Origin: Elusimicrobia bacterium CG1_02_56_21
Lineage (GTDB): Bacteria > Elusimicrobiota > Elusimicrobia > Elusimicrobiales > UBA9959
Direction of reading: 5' to 3'
Assembly: GCA_001871115.1 (NCBI GenBank)
Contig: MNUR01000039.1
Span: forward strand, 1 to 36,529
Length of the DNA: 36,529 nt
This document shows positions 10,219 through 18,528 of this stretch, one piece after another. The notes below the pieces were generated by a model that ran no database searches, was not told the DNA's origin, and worked only from the letters and a program-made list of their open reading frames with translations. The translations under genes were made by a program, and so were the position numbers. Position 1 is the stretch's first letter. Every line of letters starts with the position of its first letter.

Positions 10219-12732
10219 ATGGCAGAACCAAAAGACCTTACACCTAAGCAGACAGAAAACATGTTAGTTAACATCGTGGACCGCGATATAAGCGAGGAGA
10301 TGAAGTCCTCTTATATAGAATATTCCATGAGCGTTATAGTCGGCCGGGCCCTGCCCGACGTGCGCGACGGCCTTAAGCCCGTGCACCGCCGCGTGCTCTA
10401 CACCATGGACGACATGGGGCTGCAGCACAACAAGCCTTTCAAGAAATCCGCGCGTATCGTAGGTGACGTGATGGGCAAGTACCATCCTCACGGCGACGCT
10501 TCCATCTACGACACCCTGGTCCGCATGGCCCAGAAGTTTTCCCTGCGCAACCCGCTGGTTGACGGCCAGGGCAACTTCGGCTCCGTGGACGGCGACCCCG
10601 CCGCCGCGATGCGTTATACCGAGGCCCGCCTTTCCGGCATAGCCGGCGAGCTGCTGGCCGATATTGAAAAAGACACGGTAAAATTCACCCCCAATTACGA
10701 CGGCTCCCTTACCGAGCCCTCCGTGCTCCCGGCCAAGCTCCCCAATTTGCTGGTCAACGGTTCTTCCGGCATCGCGGTGGGGATGGCCACCAATATCCCC
10801 ACGCATAACCTCTCCGAAGTCTGCGACGCCACCATAGCGGTGATAGAGAACCCGGACCTTGAAACCAAAGAGCTGATGAAGATAATGAAAGGCCCGGACT
10901 TTCCCACCGGCGGCATTATCCGCGGCCGCAAAGGCATAAAGGCTTACTTCGAGACCGGCCGCGGGTCCTTCAAGACCCAGGCCCGGGCCGAGATAGAGGA
11001 GATGAAGGGCAACAGGGAAGCCATCATCATAACGGAGATCCCCTACCAGGTCAACAAGTCCGCCCTTATAGAGAACATCGCCGAGCTGGTCAAAGATAAA
11101 AAGATAACCGACATCTCCGACATCCGCGACGAGTCCGACCGCCGCGGCATGCGCATAGTCATAGAAATCAAGCGCGACGGCAATGCCCAGGTCGTTCTCA
11201 ACCTGCTCTACAAGCATACCCAGCTTGAAGCCTCGTTCGGCGTCATCATGCTGGCCATCGTCGACGGCCGCCCCCGCGTGCTGCCCATCAAAGAAGTCAT
11301 GCAGCAGTATGTGCGCCACCGCCGGCTGATGATAGTCAACCGCACAAAATACGACCTTAAAAGGGCGCTCGCCCGCGCCCATATCCTGGAAGGCTATCTG
11401 ATAGCGCTCCAGAACATAGACGCGGTAGTAGAGATCATTAAGAAGTCCAAGGACTCCCAGGAGGCCAAGACCAAGTTGATGGTGAAGTTCGCGCTTTCCG
11501 ATATCCAGGCCCAGGCCATTCTCGACATGCGCCTGCACCAGCTCACCCGCCTTGAAGTAGGCGCCATAGAAGAAGAGCACCGCGCGCTGATGAAACTGGT
11601 AGGCGAGCTCCGCGCCATCCTCGCGGACCCCAAGCGCGTCCTGCAGATCATAGTGGAAGAGCTCAAAGGCCTTAAAGAGAAGTACGGGACAAAGCGCCAG
11701 ACCGAGATCACCGGCGAAGCCGCCGAGCTCGACATAGAAGACCTTATCCCCGAAGAGGACGTTATCATCACAATGTCCCACGGCGGCTATATAAAGCGCA
11801 TCGCGGCCGACACCTACAAGGTGCAGGGACGCGGCGGCAGGGGCATTATAGGGTCGGACGTGAAAGAGGAGGACTTCATCGAGAAGCTCTTCATCACTTC
11901 CAGCCACGCCACCATACTTATGTTCACCACCCGCGGCAAGGTGTACGCGCTCAAGGGCTACGAAATCCCCGAAGGCAACCGCACCTCGCGCGGCAAAGCC
12001 ATCGTGAACCTGCTCCAGATAAAGGACGAAAAGGTAACCTCTGTGCTGGCTATAGAGTCTTTCGCCGAAGCCAAGGGCAAAGAGGCGTTCATAGTGATGT
12101 GTACCCGCAAGGGCAATATCAAGAAGACACCCATAGGCGACTTCGCCAATATCCGGCGCTCCGGCATAAACGCGATAGGCCTTGTGGACGGGGATATCCT
12201 GACCAGCGTTGCGCATACCGACGGTAGTTATGAGATAATCATAGGCACCAAAGAAGGCATGTCCATCCGCTTCAACGAGAAGGACGTCCGTTCCATGGGC
12301 CGCAACGCCATGGGCGTGCGCGGCATCCGCCTGGGCAAAGGCGATACCGTCATCGGGATGGAAGTGGCCGAGCCCAAGTCCAGGAAGACGCTGCTTACCG
12401 TCTGCGAGAACGGCTACGGAAAACGCACCGACCTGGACGAATACCGCCACCAGCACCGCGGCGGCTCCGGCGTTATCACCATAAAGGCCACGGACCGCAA
12501 CGGCGCGGTAGTAGGCGTCTATCTGGTTGAGAACAAAGACCACCTGATGCTGATGACCGGGAAGGGCAAGATAATACGCATGCCCTGCAAAACCCTGCGC
12601 GTCATCAGCCGCAACACCCAGGGCGTCCGCCTTGTGCGCATGGAGGAAGGGGACAAGATCGCCTCCGTAGAACCGGTGATAGACGACGGCGTGAAAGGCC
12701 TTCCGCCTCCCGCCGCCCCCGAAAAGAAGTAA
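10219..12732 (+). CDS. gyrA: DNA gyrase subunit A
   Basis: 837 residues with the breakage-reunion domain (catalytic tyrosine Y133 in [11 protein letters not shown]) and a six-bladed C-terminal DNA-wrapping domain. The GyrA box appears as QGRGGRG, which favours gyrase over topoisomerase IV. The quinolone-determining region reads [10 protein letters not shown], so the residue equivalent to E. coli Ser83 is alanine (A94) while Asp87 is kept (D98). Mycobacterium tuberculosis has the same GDASIYD arrangement and a naturally lower quinolone susceptibility. The ATG has a good AAGGAG site. A strong terminator follows at 12751-12786, so gyrA ends the replication block. Confidence 0.96.
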   Translation: MAEPKDLTPKQTENMLVNIVDRDISEEMKSSYIEYSMSVIVGRALPDVRDGLKPVHRRVLYTMDDMGLQHNKPFKKSARIVGDVMGKYHPHGDASIYDTLVRMAQKFSLRNPLVDGQGNFGSVDGDPAAAMRYTEARLSGIAGELLADIEKDTVKFTPNYDGSLTEPSVLPAKLPNLLVNGSSGIAVGMATNIPTHNLSEVCDATIAVIENPDLETKELMKIMKGPDFPTGGIIRGRKGIKAYFETGRGSFKTQARAEIEEMKGNREAIIITEIPYQVNKSALIENIAELVKDKKITDISDIRDESDRRGMRIVIEIKRDGNAQVVLNLLYKHTQLEASFGVIMLAIVDGRPRVLPIKEVMQQYVRHRRLMIVNRTKYDLKRALARAHILEGYLIALQNIDAVVEIIKKSKDSQEAKTKLMVKFALSDIQAQAILDMRLHQLTRLEVGAIEEEHRALMKLVGELRAILADPKRVLQIIVEELKGLKEKYGTKRQTEITGEAAELDIEDLIPEEDVIITMSHGGYIKRIAADTYKVQGRGGRGIIGSDVKEEDFIEKLFITSSHATILMFTTRGKVYALKGYEIPEGNRTSRGKAIVNLLQIKDEKVTSVLAIESFAEAKGKEAFIVMCTRKGNIKKTPIGDFANIRRSGINAIGLVDGDILTSVAHTDGSYEIIIGTKEGMSIRFNEKDVRSMGRNAMGVRGIRLGKGDTVIGMEVAEPKSRKTLLTVCENGYGKRTDLDEYRHQHRGGSGVITIKATDRNGAVVGVYLVENKDHLMLMTGKGKIIRMPCKTLRVISRNTQGVRLVRMEEGDKIASVEPVIDDGVKGLPPPAAPEKK

Positions 12733-12750
12733 AAGCGCGGGCTAAAAAAG

Positions 12751-12786
12751 GCGGCCGGGAGAGCGCAGGCTCCCCGGCCGCTTTTT
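12751..12786 (+). terminator. Rho-independent terminator after gyrA
   Basis: GCGGCCGGGA (12751-12760) pairs with TCCCCGGCCGC (12771-12781) around a GAGCGCAGGC loop, allowing one bulged C, then TTTTT to 12786. It ends the dnaA-gyrA block 25 bp before the MarC-family gene. Confidence 0.88.
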
Positions 12787-12810
12787 ACTTTAAGCAAACG
12801 GAAGGAACCT

Positions 12811-13410
12811 ATGGAACTGACTCTTTTTATCTCAACCGCTTTTACCCTAACTTTGGTAATGGACCCGCTGGGGAATATCCCCATGTTCATGTCCGCGCTC
12901 AAGAACGTGGCGGAGGAGCGCCGCCGCGCGGTCATCCTGCGCGAGCTGTTCATAGCGCTGGGGATAATGGTCTTCTTTCTGCTGTTCGGGAAATACCTGG
13001 TTTCCGCCCTGTCCCTGGACCTTACCGCTATGTCCGTGGCGGGGGGGATAGTGCTGTTCATCATAGCCATGCAGATGATTTTCCCTGCCCGGCATTCCCC
13101 GCTCTCCGAAAGCCCGGAGGGAGAGCCTTTTATTGTCCCGCTGGCCATCCCGCTGATAGCCGGGCCCTCTGCCCTTACTACCGTAATGATTTTCTCGCTT
13201 AAGGATCCGGGGCGCATAGGGATGTGGTTGGGGGTAGTTGGCGTTTCCTGGCTTATAAACGCTATTATCCTGGCCGGTCTTTCGGGCCGTCTTTCAAAGC
13301 TGCTGGGCCAGCGCGGCCTGCTCGCCATGGAAAAACTGATGGGGATGATCCTTGTAACCCTTTCAGTGCAGATGATAATGACGGGCCTTAAAAAATTCCT
13401 CGCCAGTTAA
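12811..13410 (+). CDS. MarC-family (UPF0056) integral membrane protein
   Basis: 199 residues with about six hydrophobic membrane segments. The family hallmark at the N-terminus is clear (TLTLVMDPLGNIPMFMSAL), as is the central VPLAIPLIAGPSALTTVMIF. MarC proteins resemble small-molecule or amino-acid exporters, but no substrate has been firmly shown. A GGAAGGA site stands a few bases before the ATG. It lies alone between the gyrA terminator and the exported-protein block; a short hairpin (CCCAGG-AGTT-CCTGGG-like, about 13489-13507) follows. Confidence 0.88.
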   Translation: MELTLFISTAFTLTLVMDPLGNIPMFMSALKNVAEERRRAVILRELFIALGIMVFFLLFGKYLVSALSLDLTAMSVAGGIVLFIIAMQMIFPARHSPLSESPEGEPFIVPLAIPLIAGPSALTTVMIFSLKDPGRIGMWLGVVGVSWLINAIILAGLSGRLSKLLGQRGLLAMEKLMGMILVTLSVQMIMTGLKKFLAS

Positions 13411-13551
13411 AGCCGGCCTATTTAATTCATTAATCCGGTATATCCTGTTCGCGATTTTTTGCTTTATCCGGGCCGCGGGGCCATTGTGCCCAGGAGTTGC
13501 CTGGGCCTTCCCGCCCTTGCCTGGTCAATATATACCTGCAATACTATAGAT

Positions 13552-14472
13552 ATGAGGACTATCCTGGCACTAACAATAACCGCCCTGCTGGCCGCAGCCG
13601 CGCCCCTCCGCGCTGGTTCTGCTTTCCAGGATCTGCTGGATAATTCCGCAGTCTCCATAAACGCCCCTCTGCCTGAAATAGCTCCCGCCCGGGCCGACGG
13701 AACCATAGACATGGAGCAGTATCTGCCCCCGGATAATGATGAGCCCGGTTTTGAATGGGCCGGCAGCAATAAAGGCCTGGAAGATCATTTTATATATACA
13801 GGTAAAGAATCAACTTTCCTTAAAATCTCAACCGCGGATTCCGAAACCCTGGCTGACGGCAGCGGCAAATGCGCCCTTACCCCCGATACCCTTTATAAAA
13901 CCACCGCAAAACCGGGTTTTGACGGAGAACATATGACAATAACCCTGGCTGCCGCGATCCCCGGCTGCCAGCTCAGCCGCGGCTTTGTTTATATGTCCCA
14001 TGTTTCCTCCAGCTCGGCCGGCGGCGCCTGGGAACTGCCCCGTGATGTAAGAGCTTTTCTCGACACCCTGGCTTATGCCGAGGGAACCAATGACAGCTAT
14101 AATTATATTTTCACCCACGCTACCTTCAGGGTTTATACCGACCATCCCCGCACGCGTAAATGTTCCGGCAGGCTTTGCTCGGACGCTTCAGGGCGCTACC
14201 AGTTCCTTTCTAAAACCTGGGACGGCCTCGCCCCCGGCCTGGGCCTTACCGACTTCACCCCTCCCAGCCAGGAAAAAGCGGTGGTAGAGCTGATCCGCCG
14301 CGGCGGCGCTTACCGGAGAGTGAGCAGGTCCCATATTTATGAAAATTTCACGGGCGCCCTGCAAAAACTTAACGGGATCTGGGCTTCTCTGCCCGGCAGC
14401 CCTTACGGCCAGCCTACCCACTCTACCGCCCAGCTCTGGAGGGTTTATAAAGCCGCTTTAGCCAAGTATTAA
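13552..14472 (+). CDS. Exported lambda-lysozyme-like (GH104) muralytic protein
   Basis: 306 residues. A Sec signal peptide (MRTILALTITALLAAAAPLRAG) is followed by about 140 residues of unknown character. The C-terminal domain (about 165-306) closely follows the phage lambda R endolysin: AFLDTLAYAEGT, with E177 at the catalytic glutamate position, then YTDHPR, SGRYQFLSKTWD, LGLTDFTPPSQEKAV, and IWASLPGSPYGQ. Lambda R is a lytic transglycosylase that cleaves the MurNAc-GlcNAc bond. A chromosomal, exported version with no phage genes nearby suggests domestication for wall remodelling or attack on other cells. I chose ATG 13552 because it starts the signal peptide; an upstream in-frame start at 13459 adds unlikely sequence. 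A terminator lies at 14493-14520. Confidence 0.85.
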   Translation: MRTILALTITALLAAAAPLRAGSAFQDLLDNSAVSINAPLPEIAPARADGTIDMEQYLPPDNDEPGFEWAGSNKGLEDHFIYTGKESTFLKISTADSETLADGSGKCALTPDTLYKTTAKPGFDGEHMTITLAAAIPGCQLSRGFVYMSHVSSSSAGGAWELPRDVRAFLDTLAYAEGTNDSYNYIFTHATFRVYTDHPRTRKCSGRLCSDASGRYQFLSKTWDGLAPGLGLTDFTPPSQEKAVVELIRRGGAYRRVSRSHIYENFTGALQKLNGIWASLPGSPYGQPTHSTAQLWRVYKAALAKY

Positions 14473-14492
14473 GGTCCTCTCCGGCGTGAAAC

Positions 14493-14520
14493 AGGCCCGC
14501 CAGGCGCGGGCCTTTTCTTT
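14493..14520 (+). terminator. Rho-independent terminator after the GH104 gene
   Basis: AGGCCCG (14493-14499), seven-base loop, CGGGCCT (14507-14513), then a T-rich tract TTTCTTT to 14520. It isolates the strong promoter at 14602 from upstream transcription. Confidence 0.85.
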
Positions 14521-14601
14521 TTGCGGTTCAAAACGCGTAATACGCAAAAATAATCCTCCGTCGTAAAAACGCTTTATTTCCGGCTATTTTTCCATTAGGC
14601 C

Positions 14602-14630
14602 TTGACAAGTCAAGTTCGCTCTGTTATACT
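14602..14630 (+). promoter_or_regulatory. Consensus sigma70-type promoter for the non-coding RNA
   Basis: A perfect -35 box TTGACA (14602-14607), 17-bp spacer, and -10 box TATACT (14625-14630), one base from TATAAT. It is the best promoter I see in the window. Transcription should start near 14637, and the next protein start in this direction is at 15081, more than 440 bases away. Confidence 0.8.
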
Positions 14631-14766
14631 CCAATTGTAGTCTTGATCTCTTTAAACGTTTTTCAGCGGCAGTTCGGTAAGGGCCCGTGGTTTACTGGTG
14701 TCTGTGTGTGAGTGTGCGAAGTGTGTGCGGTGTGCTGCGGCGTAGGCGGGCCCTTTTTGAGCGGTT

Positions 14767-14847
14767 GCGGTAGAGTTGGTCTCGGTGCGGTTGCGGTGTG
14801 CCGGCTTCGGTTGTGCGGTAGAGCCGGTCTCGGTGCGGTGCGGTGTG
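14767..14847 (+). repeat. Imperfect 34-nt direct repeat inside the ncRNA
   Basis: Copy 1 at 14767-14800 and copy 2 at 14815-14847 both begin GCGGTAGAG and contain GGTCTCGGTGCGGT. They differ by a TT to CC change and one deleted T, with a 48-bp period. The spacing suggests duplication of a structural or binding unit within the RNA. Confidence 0.75.
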
Positions 14848-15012
14848 ATCCCCGGTCCGTAGGCGCTTTAGGCGCCGCGGTTCCCCCGGGGCCCCGGTTG
14901 GCCCGCTTTTGGCGGCTCCCCCGGGCGGGTGTCCGGCCCTTCGGCGGCGTTTCGTGCCCTCTAGGTTCCCCGGCTCCCCGGCAGTGCGGTTACTGGCCCG
15001 TGTGCCAGGTGA

Positions 15013-15044
15013 AGAGCCCCCGTGGTCGGGGGCTCTCGCTTTTT
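15013..15044 (+). terminator. Strong terminator at the end of the ncRNA/leader
   Basis: AGAGCCCCC (15013-15021), six-base loop GTGGTC, GGGGGCTCT (15028-15036), then CGCTTTTT to 15044. It stands only 36 bases before the ATG of the nucleotidase gene, a placement typical of either a stand-alone RNA gene end or a leader attenuator. Confidence 0.9.
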
Positions 15045-15080
15045 ATTGTGCAGCAGCCCCTGCTTTACTTACAATATACT

Positions 15081-16655
15081 ATGCTTTCAAACCACAAACC
15101 GGGCAGAACACTCGCTTTCTTAACCCTATTGCTGGCCTTTAACTGGCTGAACGCCGGCGCGGCTGTCATAGCCGTCTACCATACCTCGGACGTGCACGGC
15201 TGGTATTCGGCCCGGCCCGCGCTCTGGGACAAAGAAAATTCCACCCGCACTATAGGCGGGTTCGCGGCTTTCTCGGACCTGCTTAAAAAAGAAACCACGC
15301 CGTACTTGCTGCTCGATTCCGGGGATATGTTCCAGGGCACTCCTGAAGGCATACTCACTAAAGGCATGGCCAGCATTGTCCTTATGAACCAGCTTGGCTA
15401 TGCCGCCGGGGTCCCGGGCAACCACGACTACGATTACGGCGAGCCTAATTTTAAAACTCTGGTTCCCGGCGCGGCTTTCCCTTTTCTGGGCGCCAACCTG
15501 TACGCCAAAGACGGCGGGGCGCAGGCGGACTACCTTAAGCCGTATACAATCATAAAGAAAGGCGGAAAAAAGATAGCCGTGCTGGGACTGCTGGGTAAGC
15601 ATACCGCCACTTCCACCCTGCCTGACAATGTCAAACACCTCGATTTCAGGGACGAAGCCGCGGAAGCGGCAAAATGGCTGCCCGTGATAAAAAAACAAAA
15701 CCCGGACGCTGTAATAGTCCTGGCCCATCTCGGGCTCAGTGAAGAATACAGTCTTAAGCGCGCGGACATCTCCGTTAAAACATTCAACCCCGTCCCGCCT
15801 TTAAGCACTTTGTCGGTGGCCAGGGCCGCGCCGGGGATAGATCTTCTGCTTGGCGGCCATAACCACGCCGGGTTCCTGAGCGGCTACCGCGACCCGGTCT
15901 CCGGGGTCTGGTTCGGTGAAAGCGGCTACGGCCTTTCTTATGTAACCCGCGCCGAACTTTCTTTTAATGACGCTACCGGAGAACTGGAAGGGATAAAAGT
16001 GGAACTGCTCCCGCTCTGGACCGACCTTACCGGTGAGGATCCCGCCGTACTTAAGACCATAGCCGGCTTTAAAGCCGACGTAGAGCGGGAGATGGGCAAA
16101 GTGGTGGGCAGCGCCGCCACAGACCTGGGCTTTGCCGCTAACGGGCTGGATTCGCCTTTAGGGAACTGGGCGGCCGATATAATGCGCAAAGAAGCCGGCA
16201 CTGAAATAGCTTTTCAGAATACCAAGGGCTTAAGGGCTGAAATAAGAAAAGGAGAGGTCCGCCTGCGTGATCTTTACCAGACCATGCCTTTTGAGAACAC
16301 CGTGGTTACAATGCGCCTTAACGGCGCCCAGCTCAAGCAAGTCCTGGCGGATAATTTCCGCATAGGGAGAAGTTTAATGCAGGTCTCCGGCCTGGAAGCC
16401 GAATATAAGCAGGCGCCCGACGGGACAGCTGAAGAAATAATACTTAAGCGCGGCGGCCGGGAAATAAAACCGGGGGAAGAGTTTACAGTGGCCACCAATA
16501 ACTACCTGGCTTTCGGCGGGGACGGCGGCGCCGCCTTCGGCGGCGGGAAAGAGATTAAAGACACCCTGGTTCCGGTGCGCGACCTGATGATAAAGGCTTT
16601 TTCTACGGGCCCCGTAAAGGCTCCCGCTACCGGAAGGATAAAAAGAATGGAGTGA
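15081..16655 (+). CDS. Exported 5'-nucleotidase / 2',3'-cyclic phosphodiesterase family enzyme
   Basis: 524 residues, UshA-like. A signal peptide (RTLAFLTLLLAFNWLNAGAA) is followed by the calcineurin-like metallophosphatase domain with its two-metal motifs: D37-V-H39 in HTSDVHGW, DSGDMFQG, GNHDYDYG, AHLGLSEEY and GGHNHAG. The C-terminal 5'-nucleotidase domain that closes over the nucleotide begins near residue 330 (AATDLGFAANGLDSPLGNWAAD, NTKGLRAEIRKG, YQTMPFENTVVT). It should hydrolyse extracytoplasmic nucleotides to nucleosides and phosphate. I chose ATG 15081 at the signal peptide; the frame is open upstream but runs through the terminator and G/T-rich RNA, which is not protein-like. No Shine-Dalgarno is present, and TATACT abuts the ATG (15075-15080). 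Confidence 0.9.
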   Translation: MLSNHKPGRTLAFLTLLLAFNWLNAGAAVIAVYHTSDVHGWYSARPALWDKENSTRTIGGFAAFSDLLKKETTPYLLLDSGDMFQGTPEGILTKGMASIVLMNQLGYAAGVPGNHDYDYGEPNFKTLVPGAAFPFLGANLYAKDGGAQADYLKPYTIIKKGGKKIAVLGLLGKHTATSTLPDNVKHLDFRDEAAEAAKWLPVIKKQNPDAVIVLAHLGLSEEYSLKRADISVKTFNPVPPLSTLSVARAAPGIDLLLGGHNHAGFLSGYRDPVSGVWFGESGYGLSYVTRAELSFNDATGELEGIKVELLPLWTDLTGEDPAVLKTIAGFKADVEREMGKVVGSAATDLGFAANGLDSPLGNWAADIMRKEAGTEIAFQNTKGLRAEIRKGEVRLRDLYQTMPFENTVVTMRLNGAQLKQVLADNFRIGRSLMQVSGLEAEYKQAPDGTAEEIILKRGGREIKPGEEFTVATNNYLAFGGDGGAAFGGGKEIKDTLVPVRDLMIKAFSTGPVKAPATGRIKRME

Positions 16656-16713
16656 GCCCCCGTACGCGGTAGATTAACCCGCCTGTGCGCCGGTTTTTTG
16701 TTTCCCCTCCCCA

Positions 16714-16742
16714 TTGACTTTCAGCCGTCTATCCCATACACT
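16714..16742 (+). promoter_or_regulatory. Promoter of the HExxxH protein gene
   Basis: TTGACT (16714-16719), 17-bp spacer, TACACT (16737-16742). Transcription would start near 16749, about 14 bases before the ATG at 16763; that short leader has no Shine-Dalgarno. It would drive the coupled pair 16763/17989. Confidence 0.6.
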
Positions 16743-16762
16743 ATCTTTGCGAATATATAATT

Positions 16763-17992
16763 ATGAAACTCTCAAAGCTTCTATACCTGCTGCTTGCACT
16801 GGCGCCCCTGGCGTCAGGGCCGGTACGGGCCCAGTATTTAGAGGAGTCCGCGCAGGAGGGTTCCGTCTTTTTTGACGGCGGCGGCCGCTACGCGCGGGCG
16901 GCTTCAGAGAACCCGGCTCCCGAAGACAGGGCGGCGCTGCTCGCCGAACTTAAAAAACATATCACCATAGACGATCACGGGAACCCGGCAGAAAGGGCGG
17001 AGCTGAACTCCATGCTGGCGAAACTGATGGAGAGCAAGACCGCCAGGGAACTCTCTGTGGAGTTCATACGGGAGGACGCTAAAATAGACCTCTCTTTCGA
17101 GGAGATCCCGAGTACCATTATTTACACCATAGACGGGAAGAAAACTTTTGGTACAAGCGGCGGCCATACGCATACCACCGAGAACCCGCCGTCGGTGCAT
17201 ATGAACAAAGCCTACATGGAAGCCAGGAAAAGGGGCGCACCCGAAACCCTCGCCCATGAAATGCTGGGCCATGCGCTGGAGCGAAAGAAAGCGGAAAAGG
17301 CCGGCGTGGAGGACATGTACCTTTACGACGAGAACGAAGAAGCCAATGCCGGCCTTATAGGCTGGACGGTAGGCGCGGAGCTGGGGAATAAACAGGACGG
17401 GGGCTGGGGGCCGATATATGTAAGCAACCCCGCGGACTACCACAGAAGGCTTAAGACCAACCTTCCTTATTATGCCGGAACCCTGAGCACCGAAGAAATG
17501 GAGGATCCCCTTTCGGCCTATACTAAACGCCTTGCAGAGGTGGAGAAACTGCTCCTTAATATCCCTATCCGCCAAGAGCGCTATATGATACTCATGAAAG
17601 TTTCCTATCATCTCCCGGAGCCGCCCCATAACCTGGAGGACTCGGCCTTCCTGACTGTAAGAGAGGGGATAACCGCAAGCAGGAACGCTCTGCCCGGAAC
17701 CGAACATAACCTTAACAATATCAAAACTTACCTGAATAGCCTGATAAAGGATTATTCAGGGGAAAGGAGCGCGGCTAAAAAGAAAGACCTGGCTGATAAA
17801 TCAAAAAGCGATTATTTTAAGAAAAAACAGGAAACCATGGATGAGCGCCGCCGGCAGCTCACCGGCCTGATGCTTTCCAATCCCGGAACCAATGACGATC
17901 CGCCCAAGCGCCCCGGCCAGTTCTCCTGGGCGCAGCTTCAAAAGATGACCGATACCCATAAAATGTCGGCAACCTGCCGGTGGCAACCATGA
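16763..17992 (+). CDS. Exported putative zinc metalloprotease with HExxxH motif
   Basis: 409 residues with a Sec signal peptide (MKLSKLLYLLLALAPLASGPVRA). I do not recognise the family as a whole. The striking element is ETLAHEMLGHALERK: H165-E166-x3-H170, the HExxxH spacing rather than the common HExxH, followed 20-23 residues later by DENEEANA, whose acidic residues (E190 to E193) could supply a third ligand. This resembles effector-type peptidases (M91-like HE-x-H-A arrangements), but the extra residue is unusual. The C-terminal third is rich in lysine and glutamate and helical. The last codons overlap the next gene by four bases (ATGA), so the two are translationally coupled. A peptidase role is inference from the motif only. 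Confidence 0.72.
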   Translation: MKLSKLLYLLLALAPLASGPVRAQYLEESAQEGSVFFDGGGRYARAASENPAPEDRAALLAELKKHITIDDHGNPAERAELNSMLAKLMESKTARELSVEFIREDAKIDLSFEEIPSTIIYTIDGKKTFGTSGGHTHTTENPPSVHMNKAYMEARKRGAPETLAHEMLGHALERKKAEKAGVEDMYLYDENEEANAGLIGWTVGAELGNKQDGGWGPIYVSNPADYHRRLKTNLPYYAGTLSTEEMEDPLSAYTKRLAEVEKLLLNIPIRQERYMILMKVSYHLPEPPHNLEDSAFLTVREGITASRNALPGTEHNLNNIKTYLNSLIKDYSGERSAAKKKDLADKSKSDYFKKKQETMDERRRQLTGLMLSNPGTNDDPPKRPGQFSWAQLQKMTDTHKMSATCRWQP

Positions 17993-18528
17993 AAACATTT
18001 ATTTTGAGCCTTCTTTTAGCGCTGGCCGCCGCGCCGCTTCAGGCCAAAGGACTCCCCGTGCAAAAGCCCCAGGAAAAGATCTCGGCCGCGGCGGCATACA
18101 CGGTTCCAGCCGGCTGGACCATTTCCTACAGGACAGAACAGGGAGACGCGCAGGCAATTCTGGAAAAAGACATGCATATCATCACCATCCGGCTGGCCGG
18201 GGAAGAAAAATCCCGCTATAAACGCAGGGGAGATTTCCTGGCAGGGATGGAGGCCCGCTCTCACGGCGGAAAAAGAGCGGAGAAGCTGGGCGGGCTTAAG
18301 GTAGCCGGGCAGAACGTGATGATCTACCGGAGGGAAATAATAGTTTCACTGCCGCCTCCCGGCGAATTAGGGCCCTCCACTAAAACGGAAGAAGAATTCT
18401 GCACGGTGCAGGCCGGCAAGCGGTTTTTTATCCTCAGCTATTCCTACGGCGATTCCATCCCCGACCCGACCTATAACGGCCTCAAAGCCTGGCGCGGCCT
18501 TCTTAAAAGCTTCAAAATAAAACGGTGA
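17989..18528 (+). CDS. Exported orphan protein coupled to the HExxxH protein
   Basis: 179 residues with a signal peptide (MKTFILSLLLALAAAPLQAKG) and a mature region of mixed alpha/beta character. Text such as YTVPAGWTISYRTEQGDAQA and the late segment KRFFILSYSYGDSIPDPTYNG followed by KSFKIKR resembles small lipid- or membrane-associated 'PsbP/DUF1795-like' folds, in which a W near the start and a terminal 'SF' helix recur, but I cannot assign it. ATG 17989 overlaps the upstream TGA (ATGA at 17989-17992), arguing for a stoichiometric partner, chaperone or inhibitor of the putative protease. A GTG at 17980 is possible but lies before the signal peptide. Its TGA stop lies within the palindrome at 18524-18564. 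Confidence 0.8.
   Translation: MKTFILSLLLALAAAPLQAKGLPVQKPQEKISAAAAYTVPAGWTISYRTEQGDAQAILEKDMHIITIRLAGEEKSRYKRRGDFLAGMEARSHGGKRAEKLGGLKVAGQNVMIYRREIIVSLPPPGELGPSTKTEEEFCTVQAGKRFFILSYSYGDSIPDPTYNGLKAWRGLLKSFKIKR

Larger units (their letters stand above)
14637..15044 (+). ncRNA. Unclassified structured RNA or long leader, about 408 nt
   Basis: The segment lies between a consensus promoter and a strong terminator and has no credible coding frame. Its first half (about 14690-14850) is rich in G and T and poor in C and A, with many GG doublets; the second half is GC-balanced and full of short hairpins (GGCGC-TTTAG-GCGCC at 14862-14876; CCGGGGCCCCGG at about 14886-14897). AAGGGCCCG (14679-14687) pairs perfectly with CGGGCCCTT (14747-14755), followed by TTTTT. 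An imperfect 34-nt direct repeat occupies 14767-14800 and 14815-14847. I looked for RNase P RNA, tmRNA, SRP RNA and 6S RNA signatures and found none. It may be an independent RNA or an attenuating leader for the nucleotidase gene at 15081. Confidence 0.6.

Noticed and set aside
10264..12543. A 759-codon minus-strand open frame opposite gyrA
   Set aside because: It is the antisense shadow of gyrA in GC-rich DNA; the composition is not protein-like and gyrA is certain.
14637..15044. RNase P RNA, tmRNA, SRP RNA or 6S RNA
   Set aside because: None of the conserved core strings (such as the P RNA GAAAGUCCGGGCU region, a tRNA-like T-loop with CCA, or the SRP GGAAGCAGC loop) is present.
14712..15080. 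N-terminal extension of the nucleotidase frame back into the G/T-rich region
   Set aside because: It would translate through a strong terminator hairpin, gives Cys/Gly/Val-rich non-protein-like text, and places the signal peptide internally.
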